Source: Paenibacillus_V sp046244365 (GTDB lineage Bacteria; Bacillota; Bacilli; Paenibacillales; NBRC-103111). From it: DNA of 64,000 bases. The position numbers and the translations under genes are program-made. Of this stretch, positions 43,830 through 51,707 are shown in pieces. Location of the stretch: assembly GCF_046244365.1 (NCBI RefSeq), contig NZ_CP176395.1:930001-994000 (forward strand). The letters are read 5' to 3'. The stretch's first letter is position 1; the number at the start of each line of letters is the position of its first letter. The notes beneath the pieces are model-generated. The model ran no database searches. It was given only the letters and a program-made list of their open reading frames with translations, and was not told where the DNA came from.

Positions 43830-44717
43830 ATGTCAATTATCCTGCAGCGGACGAAATCCGACCGGGTTGTGGATGCCGTTATTTATGCGGGGATGGCGGT
43901 CTTCGCGCTGCTGACGCTGTTCCCGCTCTATTATGTGTTCGTGGTGTCGATTACGCCGTTCTCGGAGGTGCTTCGCCATGGCGGCTTTCTCGTCGTTCCG
44001 CGAACGTTCAGCTGGGATGCGTATCAAACGATTTTCGGCAGTCCGGTTGTCCCTAGGGCGATTCGGGTTACCGTGATCATTACAGTGCTGGGGACGGCGG
44101 CTAACTTGGCCATCACCCTGCTCACGGCCTATCCGCTGTCGAAGAAGAGCTTGCGGGGGCGCAATGCGGTGCTGCTGGGGATCGTATTCACGATCCTATT
44201 CTCGGGCGGCCTGATTCCGACGTACTTGACGGTTCGCTCGCTGGGGCTGCTCAATTCGTTGTGGGCGCTCATTTTGCCGGGGCTTATCTCGACCTTCAAC
44301 ATGCTGATCGTCAAGACCTATTTCGAGAATTTGCCGGCGGAAGTCGAGGAAGCCGCCAAAGTGGACGGCTGCAGCGATTGGCAAACGCTGATCCGGGTCG
44401 TCCTGCCGCTGTCCAAGCCGGTTATCGCGACGGTCGGTTTGTTCTACGCCATCCAGCACTGGAACAGCTACTATGGCGCTTTACTCTACATTACGGACAA
44501 GAAGCTGTACCCGATCCAGGTCGTGCTCCGCAACATGATCCGCACCGACAGCGTCAGCAACGAGTTGTCCACGCAGTTCGCGCAAATCCAGACGCTGCCG
44601 CCGGAAACGGTCAAAATGGCCACCGTATGCGTAGCCGTCCTCCCGCTGCTGCTGGTATACCCGTTCCTGCAGAGGTTCTTCATACAGGGCGTCACGCTTG
44701 GAGCGGTCAAGGGGTAA
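43830..44717 (+). CDS. ABC transporter permease, LplC/YtcP type
   Basis: 295 residues, six membrane segments, EAA loop PAEVEEAAKVDGCSDWQTLI and the C-terminus FIQGVTLGAVKG. TAGGAGG lies 8 bases before the ATG. It is the last gene of the third importer operon. A hairpin followed by a TTC repeat lies about 115 bp downstream. Confidence 0.93.
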   Translation: MSIILQRTKSDRVVDAVIYAGMAVFALLTLFPLYYVFVVSITPFSEVLRHGGFLVVPRTFSWDAYQTIFGSPVVPRAIRVTVIITVLGTAANLAITLLTAYPLSKKSLRGRNAVLLGIVFTILFSGGLIPTYLTVRSLGLLNSLWALILPGLISTFNMLIVKTYFENLPAEVEEAAKVDGCSDWQTLIRVVLPLSKPVIATVGLFYAIQHWNSYYGALLYITDKKLYPIQVVLRNMIRTDSVSNELSTQFAQIQTLPPETVKMATVCVAVLPLLLVYPFLQRFFIQGVTLGAVKG

Positions 44718-44831
44718 TGGAACGGACAAACAGCCTGTTTTCCTGATAGTTAGTGAACTTAAGCTCAGTAATAGTGAACATTGCTTCACAATACTATCCT
44801 TTTCACCCTCTGGTTGTGAGAGTTCGTAAAC

Positions 44832-44899
44832 AAGAAGCTGTCCCTGCGCTATTTTCATAGCTTATGGGACAGCTTCTTCTTCTTCTTCTTCTTCTTCTT
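44832..44899 (+). terminator. 13-bp perfect stem followed by a (TTC)8 tract
   Basis: AAGAAGCTGTCCC (44832-44844) and GGGACAGCTTCTT (44866-44878) are exact complements. The right arm runs into eight TTC triplets (44874-44897) instead of a plain T tract. It is the probable terminator of the importer operon, with a pyrimidine tail. The rest of the 454-bp gap holds no convincing gene. Confidence 0.55.
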
Positions 44900-45171
44900 A
44901 TTGCGGTTTCGATAGGTTTGCAGATTTTACAATGCCGCATTTGCTCCGATGGCCGATAAGACAGTAGATGGCCGTTGCAGGGCGTGATGTCTTTCGGACG
45001 AATCGGATTCAATCGATTTACGGCCATCCGCTTAAAAGTAACGCCTCGATATTCCGCTATTTCTTTAAAGCCGCACATGTCCCAAGAAATTACGCCGCCG
45101 CAGTCTGTTATGCTCCCAAAAAGCTCCCGCCCCGGTCCCGCATATCTCGAACGGCCTGCCCGAGAGGGAGA

Positions 45172-47424
45172 CTATCCCCCAACCATACTTTGCCGGTATT
45201 CGTTCGGCGTAACGCCGTTCGTTTTTTTGAACACCTTGAAGAAGTAAGTGCTGTTCGTAAACCCGACACGTTCCGCGATGTCGTTGATGGGGGCGTCTGT
45301 ACGCGCCAGCATTTCTTTTGCCTGCTGGTTGCGGACCTCCATAATGTAATCGGGAATCGACTTGCCGGTCAGCTTCTTAAACAACCTGCCCAAGTAGGCC
45401 GGCGACATGCCGACTGCATCTGCGACACTGTCGAGAGACAGGCCAGGCTCCATGTACTGGGACCGGATCAAGGCGGTTACCTGTACTGTCAGCTCGTCAT
45501 ACCGCGATTTTTTCTTCTCCTCCGGCTTGGAGGCGATTCGGTCGAACAAGGTATGGAAATGCCCGTTGATCTGCTCCAGCGTCTCCAACTGATTGAAAGC
45601 TTGGACGAAGGAAGCGGAGCTTGCATCCGGCAGCTGGGAACCGTTCTTTTTCATCAAGTCGAGACAGCGTCCGCCGGCAAAAGCCAAATGGGTCAGCGTC
45701 AGCTGAACGGTCGTATGATCGTTCGTCACTACGGCATCGTTAACCATATCCCCGTATTTTTGCTTCGCGTCGTCGATTCTCCCGGATAACAGCGCCTCGG
45801 AGAATGCTTGCTCTTTATGGAACGGGTACAAGTAGCGGTCCGAAGCATCCTCGCCCATGGATTCCACGTCGATGATGCACCCGTGGCCGCGGATCAACCG
45901 GTGCATGGAGGCTTGCTCGGCTTCTCCGTATACATCGCCGATGCCGTCGTCCCAGCGGAATCTGGCCGAAATAACGGCGGATATGGAAAGCTTGAGATAG
46001 GCTTGCGCAGCCTCTTGAATGCGCAGGATCAGCCCATGAAGGGCATGGTCGACGTCCTTCCGGTCGCCTTCCTCGACATTGAGCAGCAAGGCGATCTGAT
46101 CGTTCTCCATATCCACGGCATCGCGCAGGAAATGTCCGTCGAGCAGCTCGGCGGCTATGTTTTTGACCGAAAACCTCAGCAGGCTGCGGTCTACGGCGTT
46201 ATATGCGCTGCAAAACTCGGAATACCGATCGATTCGCAGAAGGAGCAGCACGAACGCTTTGTCCTTCTGCAGCTCCATCCGATATTTGGCGAACAGCAGG
46301 CTTGGATCGCCCGTCTTCACGAGCCTGCCGCGAAGTAAATCCCGCAGTGCTTCTTGCTTTTCGTGATAGAAGCGGTCTCTCTTCTCGGCTTCGAGCGTCT
46401 TTAGGCTGGCAAGCGCCTTGTCAATCGGCTTGAATAGCCGGCGCGAAAGCACGTAGGAAGCCAAGAGGCCGACAATCAGAATCGCGAGGCCGAGCAGCAG
46501 CGTGATTTGTCTCATGTGATCGATCTTGGCGATGATTCGTGCGTACGGAATCGTACGGATAAATGTCCAGTCGAGCGGTTTGTACGAAGCGTAAATAATG
46601 AGCGATTTCACGCCGTTCACCTGATCGACGAAATAACCGGAGGGCACCGCGGAACGGCGTATTTGCTGAACGTAGGAACGCTCGGATACGTCGGTTAGCA
46701 TCGGCTCCTTCAGGTTGCTGCTGATGAGCCGGCCGTCCGAATCGACGATGGACGTGTCGCTTGGAGCTCCCGCCTCGAGCGATTGGATCGTATCGCGGAT
46801 GAACGCCTCCGAAATGTTGAGCATGACGATTCGGCCCAGCTTGCTGCTGCCGCTCGGGATATCGTGGAACATATAGGTGTATACGCTCGCGGACTTCGTG
46901 CCGTCTCCCCCGGCGGTATCCGGAATGAGGCGCGGAATGGGACTGAAGGTTTTGTAGCTGCGATAGCTCTCGATGAGCGAGAGCGCTTCTCTGTCCTCGA
47001 ACGAGGATTTGCCCTGCACCACGTCATGGATGGCCGGGGAGCTGATATAGAAGGCCTCCGTAGTGTCGCTGTACACATAGATGGAGTGCATGAACGGCGA
47101 AATGTAGCGGTACATGTTCAATTTGGCGGCTGCCTCGCTGAGCTGAGGCGGGTTGCGCAACGGATTGTCCAGCGTAGCGGTCAGATCGCCGTCCGTATAA
47201 ATTTGCAGCGCAAGCGTATGCGCCGAGTCGTTCATGAATTTGACACCGGAGCTCGTTTGGGAAAGGCTGTTTTTCTCCGAATCGTAAATATTGGACAAGG
47301 CGACTTTGACAAAGTTGAAGTAGAGGATGATGGATACGGTAAAAAGCGTGACGACGATCGAGACGACAAGCGACAGCAGAAACTTGGCGTATGTGCGATT
47401 GGCGTTTGAGCGATTCGTCTTCAT
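45172..47424 (-). CDS. Membrane-anchored AraC-family transcriptional regulator
   Basis: 750 residues. Membrane segments at about 14-36 and 300-325 enclose an extracellular Cache-like sensor of about 260 residues. A cytoplasmic linker of about 300 residues follows, and the AraC DNA-binding domain is at about 645-750 (LDSVADAVGMSPAYLGRLFK; INDIAERVGFTNSTYFFKVF). AGGAGG precedes the ATG on the minus strand. It is convergent with the third importer, which it probably controls. It is built like the regulator at 3899 but is not a recent duplicate, since the sensor regions differ. Confidence 0.92.
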   Translation of the reverse strand: MKTNRSNANRTYAKFLLSLVVSIVVTLFTVSIILYFNFVKVALSNIYDSEKNSLSQTSSGVKFMNDSAHTLALQIYTDGDLTATLDNPLRNPPQLSEAAAKLNMYRYISPFMHSIYVYSDTTEAFYISSPAIHDVVQGKSSFEDREALSLIESYRSYKTFSPIPRLIPDTAGGDGTKSASVYTYMFHDIPSGSSKLGRIVMLNISEAFIRDTIQSLEAGAPSDTSIVDSDGRLISSNLKEPMLTDVSERSYVQQIRRSAVPSGYFVDQVNGVKSLIIYASYKPLDWTFIRTIPYARIIAKIDHMRQITLLLGLAILIVGLLASYVLSRRLFKPIDKALASLKTLEAEKRDRFYHEKQEALRDLLRGRLVKTGDPSLLFAKYRMELQKDKAFVLLLLRIDRYSEFCSAYNAVDRSLLRFSVKNIAAELLDGHFLRDAVDMENDQIALLLNVEEGDRKDVDHALHGLILRIQEAAQAYLKLSISAVISARFRWDDGIGDVYGEAEQASMHRLIRGHGCIIDVESMGEDASDRYLYPFHKEQAFSEALLSGRIDDAKQKYGDMVNDAVVTNDHTTVQLTLTHLAFAGGRCLDLMKKNGSQLPDASSASFVQAFNQLETLEQINGHFHTLFDRIASKPEEKKKSRYDELTVQVTALIRSQYMEPGLSLDSVADAVGMSPAYLGRLFKKLTGKSIPDYIMEVRNQQAKEMLARTDAPINDIAERVGFTNSTYFFKVFKKTNGVTPNEYRQSMVGG

Positions 47425-47572
47425 GTCTGCATCCTCCTACCGTTCGGAACGCAAGGAACGCCCCGGGTGGAATCATTATAAGCGGCGGATGAAGAGGCGC
47501 TCAATACTTTTCTGTCCAAAGTACGGAAGTTGGAGTGAAGTGCGTAAATGACAGCCGGGGAAACGGCAAAAG

Positions 47573-47607
47573 CCCGAATCGGCATCCGGTACGGAAGCCG
47601 ATTCGGG
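47573..47607 (-). terminator. Terminator after the esterase gene
   Basis: CCCGAATCGGC and GCCGATTCGGG are perfect 11-bp arms. On the minus strand the hairpin is followed by CTTTTGCC. It lies just beyond the esterase stop codon. Confidence 0.7.
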
Positions 47608-47630
47608 GCCGCGGGAGGAAACGCGGGGAA

Positions 47631-48668
47631 CTAAATAGCGGCGTCCCTCAGCCAGCGGTCCAGGAACGCGTAGGCCATCTGACGGACGAGCGGCGGGAAG
47701 TCATGCGGCCCCGAGCCGAGCATCGAGACGAACCGGTCTCCGGCATCGTGCCACTCATAGAGAGAGGCGATCTCGACCATGGCGTCGCCGACGGATTGCC
47801 AGTGGGGGAAAATGGCGTCGCCTTGGGCCGAATAATTGAAATAAGGCGTCGGGCAGCAGAGCGCGATGATTTCGTGGAACTCGAACGGCACCCGGTCTTG
47901 CTCCAGGCCCGGCGTTATTTTAGGAATATGCGTGTACCAGTCGGCTCGGACGCCCCAATGGCCCGGATTCGGATCCCGGGTGAACGGACTGACGCCGCAG
48001 CTTGCCGCGACCGCCTTTACGCGCTTATCGAAGCCGGCGAGGAAGTAGGCGTTATAAGAGCCGAACGAATGACCGATGGCGCCGATCGCCTCGGCGTTTA
48101 CATAATCAAGGCCGGCGAGCACGTCGACGCCCTGCATGTGATCGGTGATGTTTTTGGCAATGGTCGTCCACTCCGGGTGTTGCTCGTAGAACGGCCCGCT
48201 TTGGAACGGCTCCAAGCCGGGATAAATGCGTTCGCCGGCCGTTAACGCATCCGGAGCCAGCACGACATACCCGCGTTCCGCAAGCTCGATCGCATAGGTG
48301 CGGTCTTTTTTGCCGGGATAGGTGGAAATGTCTTCTTTGCCTGTGCGGTTGGTCGGATGTAACGCGAGAACGGCCGGATAGCGGGTCGTGCCGTTCAGCA
48401 TTTCGCCGTTAGCCGACGGGATGAGCAAAAAGGCGGTGACCCGATCGCCATAGACGGTGTCGTATTCGATATGTTGACGGATGTGGCCGTCCTGCTTCGT
48501 CGCGGACAGCACGCGGACATTCGGCGGAACCCTCGGCGGAATCTCCCCGATGTAGGCCAGCCATGTTTGGCGGATGCCCGCCAGCTTGCGTTCCCAGTCC
48601 TCTCTCGATGAAATGCCGTCCAACAACGGCGGCATCCCCGTCTGGTTCAATTCGGACAAAGTGTACAT
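47631..48668 (-). CDS. Alpha/beta hydrolase, acetylxylan-esterase/dienelactone-hydrolase-like
   Basis: 345 residues from the ATG at 48668, with GGGGAG upstream on the minus strand. The frame is open further upstream but lacks another ribosome site. The nucleophile elbow is GHSFGSYN, and the catalytic His fits GSGPHDFPP near the C-terminus. There is no signal peptide, so it is cytoplasmic. It probably removes ester groups from sugars brought in by the neighbouring importer; the substrate is inferred only from context. Confidence 0.85.
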   Translation of the reverse strand: MYTLSELNQTGMPPLLDGISSREDWERKLAGIRQTWLAYIGEIPPRVPPNVRVLSATKQDGHIRQHIEYDTVYGDRVTAFLLIPSANGEMLNGTTRYPAVLALHPTNRTGKEDISTYPGKKDRTYAIELAERGYVVLAPDALTAGERIYPGLEPFQSGPFYEQHPEWTTIAKNITDHMQGVDVLAGLDYVNAEAIGAIGHSFGSYNAYFLAGFDKRVKAVAASCGVSPFTRDPNPGHWGVRADWYTHIPKITPGLEQDRVPFEFHEIIALCCPTPYFNYSAQGDAIFPHWQSVGDAMVEIASLYEWHDAGDRFVSMLGSGPHDFPPLVRQMAYAFLDRWLRDAAI

Positions 48669-48859
48669 AGGCGTTCTCCCCTCGTCAAGCAAGCTTGTTT
48701 TCCCCATTATAAACCTAAGCGCCCGGTCAAACTCCACTGTTTTTTGCCGCATGTACCGAAGTTGGAGCCGTGTACGTAGAAGACAACCGATTTTGGTTTA
48801 AATATTAGCAGCATGATAACCGCTTGAATAATCTCATTACTAGAACGATTTATTCGAAA

Positions 48860-48878
48860 TTACATATTTTATATGTAA
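48860..48878. promoter_or_regulatory. Perfect palindrome, possible operator
   Basis: TTACATATTTTATATGTAA is a perfect inverted repeat (8-bp arms, TTT centre) about 130 bp before the phosphotransferase gene, in the 337-bp spacer from 48669 to 49005. No other element is clear in that spacer. Confidence 0.45.
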
Positions 48879-49005
48879 CCACTTTGGTCGTACTATAAGA
48901 GCAAGAGACGCAAAATAGGCGTATCATCGACTTTGTTCTCGACCGAGTTTTTGAACCTGGATCAGAAGTGATATTCCCAACTGCCACGAGTCTGGAGGGG
49001 ATTCA

Positions 49006-49995
49006 ATGGACGTAGCCACAGTAGTAAGTCTTATAGAATCGAATTACATGCTTAACAAAGTGCGAATCGTTGAGTCTCCACAAGGGGCCAGCAATATTAC
49101 CCGCTATGTTCGGGCGGAGAACCAACAATATGTGTTACGTATCTACAGTCAGAAGCAAATAGAGAAGGTTATCGGGGAGCACGCTGTTATTTCTAAGCTT
49201 AGAGAACGGAAGTTCGTGTATGAGACCCCCGATTTTTTGACTACAAAAACGGGAAAAACCTACGTGCAAAGTAACGGGCTTCTTCTAGCCTTGTATCCCT
49301 ATATTCCCGGGGAGCCTTTTAAACGAGAGCAAATTCATGAGTTTGGAAAAGCACTCGGTTACAGCCTCTCGTTTTTTAAATCCATTCCTCCAGAAGAACT
49401 GACTCAATCGAACGACAACCTTTATAAAGCCTTTCTTCAATCAAAAATAGTTGATCAAAATACTTTGTACAATCGACTTATCCAAACACCTTTTCATTTT
49501 TCAAAAGAGGATGCCAAAGTTTTGACGGATGAAATGGAACGGCAATCCGGCTTGGTTGTACGCTACTCCCAACTACCCCATCAACTCATTCATGGCGACC
49601 TTATCAGACTGAATGTATTGTTTCATCCCACAAAACAAGATGTGACCGGCATTCTCGATTTTGAACTTGCCGCAGTATCGATTAAAGCATTGGAAATAGC
49701 CACCAGTCTTACATCTTTGCTGCGAATGAATGACTTGGATGATGAAGATATGTTCTCCAGAGTGGATGAGTTTATCTCCGGGTTTAAACAATACGAAATT
49801 ATTAACCCCACAGAGATCGAATTGCTCCCTCAATTAATTATGCTAAGACTTGCTTCCGTATCTTTGTTTCATATTAACAGATTTGCAGCCGACCAGAAGA
49901 GCGATTTCATTGTACGTTACTATTCGTTTTACTTGGCATGGCAAAAGTGGCTTACCGTAAACGGCGATCGACTTCAGCATATCTGTAAAAAATAG
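49006..49995 (+). CDS. Phosphotransferase-family protein (APH fold)
   Basis: 329 residues. The catalytic loop LIHGDLIRLNVLF and the metal-binding GILDFELAAVS are typical of the APH/choline-kinase fold; the start region (ASNITRYVRAENQQYVLRIY) is the ATP lobe. TGGAGGGG precedes the ATG. It is clearly AT-richer than the flanking genes, as is the next gene, suggesting gain by transfer. The substrate is unknown. The overall sequence differs from the phosphotransferase at 36453. Confidence 0.87.
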   Translation: MDVATVVSLIESNYMLNKVRIVESPQGASNITRYVRAENQQYVLRIYSQKQIEKVIGEHAVISKLRERKFVYETPDFLTTKTGKTYVQSNGLLLALYPYIPGEPFKREQIHEFGKALGYSLSFFKSIPPEELTQSNDNLYKAFLQSKIVDQNTLYNRLIQTPFHFSKEDAKVLTDEMERQSGLVVRYSQLPHQLIHGDLIRLNVLFHPTKQDVTGILDFELAAVSIKALEIATSLTSLLRMNDLDDEDMFSRVDEFISGFKQYEIINPTEIELLPQLIMLRLASVSLFHINRFAADQKSDFIVRYYSFYLAWQKWLTVNGDRLQHICKK

Positions 49996-50028
49996 TTTGG
50001 GGAAGTTGATTATAGGAGGTGAATCGTT

Positions 50029-50628
50029 TTGAGTAGCTACCACAATAAAGCTGCATCGTTGAAATATCCATTTGATTGCTTAACGGATCTGGTATTTGTC
50101 CCGGATGAAGAAATCATTCCGTCAGATATTATCCTTGTCCCTGGCGGGAGTCATACAATGCCCATGAAGATTGCATCGGAATTATATATAAAGGGTATAG
50201 CGCCATACCTATTGCCTTCCGGCGGGTATAATTCAAAAATCGAAAAAACGGAGTGGGCATTTTTAAAAGACATTGCTATTTCCTTAGGGGTCCCAGAAGA
50301 TAGAATCCTTAAAGAAGACCAGGCGAAAAACACATTTGATAATGCAAGGAACTCATGGAATGTTATCAATGAACGGCAAATTGAAGTAAACCGTGCCATT
50401 ATTGTGTGTAAATCTTATTTTTCACGGAGAGCACTGATGACTTATCAAACGGTTTTCCCGCCGAGTGTAACTTTTCAGGTTAAGCAAGATGAATCTCGTA
50501 TAAGCAGAAAGAACTGGTACTCTGATGAAACTAGTATTAAAACCGTTCTAACTGAAGCTGAAAAAATCACGAAATATTTTGGCCAGCATATCCCAAACTG
50601 GGTTAATCAGAAAGAACACATGGTTTGA
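50029..50628 (+). CDS. YdcF-family protein (DUF218)
   Basis: 199 residues. The DUF218 pattern is clear: DIILVPGGSH, then YLLPSGGYN, the acidic KEDQAKNTFDNARNSW, and the RAIIVCKSYFSRRALM segment. Relatives bind nucleotide-like cofactors or act on envelope sugars; the enzymatic role is not settled. The start is TTG at 50029, directly after TAGGAGGTGAATCG, a near-perfect ribosome site. It lies 33 bp after the phosphotransferase, shares its AT-rich composition and is probably in one operon with it. Confidence 0.85.
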   Translation: MSSYHNKAASLKYPFDCLTDLVFVPDEEIIPSDIILVPGGSHTMPMKIASELYIKGIAPYLLPSGGYNSKIEKTEWAFLKDIAISLGVPEDRILKEDQAKNTFDNARNSWNVINERQIEVNRAIIVCKSYFSRRALMTYQTVFPPSVTFQVKQDESRISRKNWYSDETSIKTVLTEAEKITKYFGQHIPNWVNQKEHMV

Positions 50629-50676
50629 ACTAACGAAAACAAGTGCATCATGACAACAGGATGTCGGCAATCAACG

Positions 50677-50718
50677 CAGCGGCAGCCAAGGACTTATATG
50701 CGTCCCGAGCTGCCGCTG
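50677..50718. terminator. Hairpin after the YdcF-like gene (no T tract)
   Basis: CAGCGGCAGC and GCTGCCGCTG are perfect 10-bp arms with a 22-base loop. There is no run of T, so termination is uncertain. It marks the right edge of the AT-rich insert. Confidence 0.4.
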
Positions 50719-50766
50719 TGTCTACAGCCTGTCTTCGGTAAGTCCGCCGAATCGTAAAAAATCCGC

Positions 50767-50798
50767 TTGACCCTGACATTGGTGTCACGGTTTATAAT
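50767..50798 (+). promoter_or_regulatory. MerR-type promoter and operator
   Basis: TTGACC (50767-50772) and a perfect TATAAT (50793-50798) are separated by 20 bp, longer than the usual 17. The spacer holds the inverted repeat TGACA-TTGG-TGTCA with CC/GG flanks. This is the standard layout for MerR activators, which untwist an overlong spacer. Confidence 0.82.
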
Positions 50799-50831
50799 AA
50801 AGCTACATCCACCTGCAGGGGAGTAATGGCA

Positions 50832-51218
50832 TTGAAAATCGGCGAATTGTCCAAGGCGACGGGCGTCAGCGTCCGCTCGCTGCGATATTACGAGAAGCAA
50901 GGGCTTTTGACGGCTTGGCGGACGGCGAACGGGTACCGGGAGTATTCTCCTTTTGCCGCCGAGCAGGTGCAGTCGATCAGGCTGTACCTCAGCCTCGGCT
51001 TGACGACGGAGCAAATCGCCGGGTTTCTGCACTGCGTCATGAAAAATAAAGAGGCGTTCTGCCAGGAAATACTGCCGGTCTACACGCAAAAGCTGACCGA
51101 AATCGAGAACCAGATTCAGCTGCTCTCGTCGATCAAATCCAATCTGGAAGAGCGGATTGAGGCGATTAAAGCCGAAAATCCGGATATAACGGAGGGAAAC
51201 GAAAATGGCTGTAATTGA
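50832..51218 (+). CDS. MerR-family transcriptional regulator
   Basis: 128 residues from TTG at 50832 (AGGGGAG 8 bases upstream); this gives the classic MerR beginning KIGELSKATGVSVRSLRYYE. An ATG two codons earlier is too close to that site. The N-terminal winged helix is followed by a dimerisation coiled coil (about 80-120). There is no cysteine cluster for metal binding. It overlaps the thioredoxin gene by 14 bases and probably activates the shared promoter upstream. Confidence 0.92.
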   Translation: MKIGELSKATGVSVRSLRYYEKQGLLTAWRTANGYREYSPFAAEQVQSIRLYLSLGLTTEQIAGFLHCVMKNKEAFCQEILPVYTQKLTEIENQIQLLSSIKSNLEERIEAIKAENPDITEGNENGCN

Positions 51219-51555
51219 TGTAACGGATAACGATTTTACTGCGAGCATTCAATCCAGCGGGGTGACGGTCGTCGACTTCGGAGCGCCGTGGTGCCCGCCG
51301 TGCAAGGTGCTGCTCCCGATCCTCGAAGAGCTGTCCGGCGAGCTGGGCGGCAGCGTACCGATCCTGAAGGTGAACGTCGACGAATCGCCGGTTTCGGCCG
51401 GCCGGTTCGGGGTGATGGCGATGCCTACCGTCATCGTCTTCAAGGACGGGGAGCCTGTCGAGAAGCTGGTCGGCCTACGGACGAAGTCCGCATACGCCGC
51501 CGTGGTCGCCAAGCTGGCGAGCCCGCTGCCCCAATCGCCGGCTGCGGCGCAATAA
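51205..51555 (+). CDS. Thioredoxin-family protein
   Basis: 116 residues. The active site WCPPCK is at 29-34 (cysteines 30 and 33), and the cis-Pro is in MAMPTVIVF. The usual thioredoxin WCGPC has Pro in place of Gly here, which shifts redox potential in some relatives. There is no signal peptide, so it is cytoplasmic. GGAGGGAAACG lies before the ATG, inside the MerR gene. Pairing with a MerR regulator suggests induction by a stress signal. Confidence 0.93.
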   Translation: MAVIDVTDNDFTASIQSSGVTVVDFGAPWCPPCKVLLPILEELSGELGGSVPILKVNVDESPVSAGRFGVMAMPTVIVFKDGEPVEKLVGLRTKSAYAAVVAKLASPLPQSPAAAQ

Positions 51556-51564
51556 AACAATCGG

Positions 51565-51602
51565 GAACTCCGCCGGCGCTTGGTGCCGGCGGGGTTCTTT
51601 TT
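51565..51602 (+). terminator. Terminator after the MerR-thioredoxin operon
   Basis: GAACTCCGCCGGC and GCCGGCGGGGTTC form a 13-bp stem with one G-T pair and a T5 tract. Confidence 0.88.
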
Positions 51603-51707
51603 GTATCGGCATCCCGTTGCAGTCAGCACATGGGGACGGGTTATCTGTTCGTTTTCTTTACATCGTTCCGCAGGGAAGTGCTCTATACATGTCGAATAAT
51701 AAGAGAT

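Noticed and set aside
44803..45078. A minus-strand open frame with a run of arginines
   Set aside because: The Arg run is just the TTC repeat read in reverse, and the frame crosses a terminator stem.
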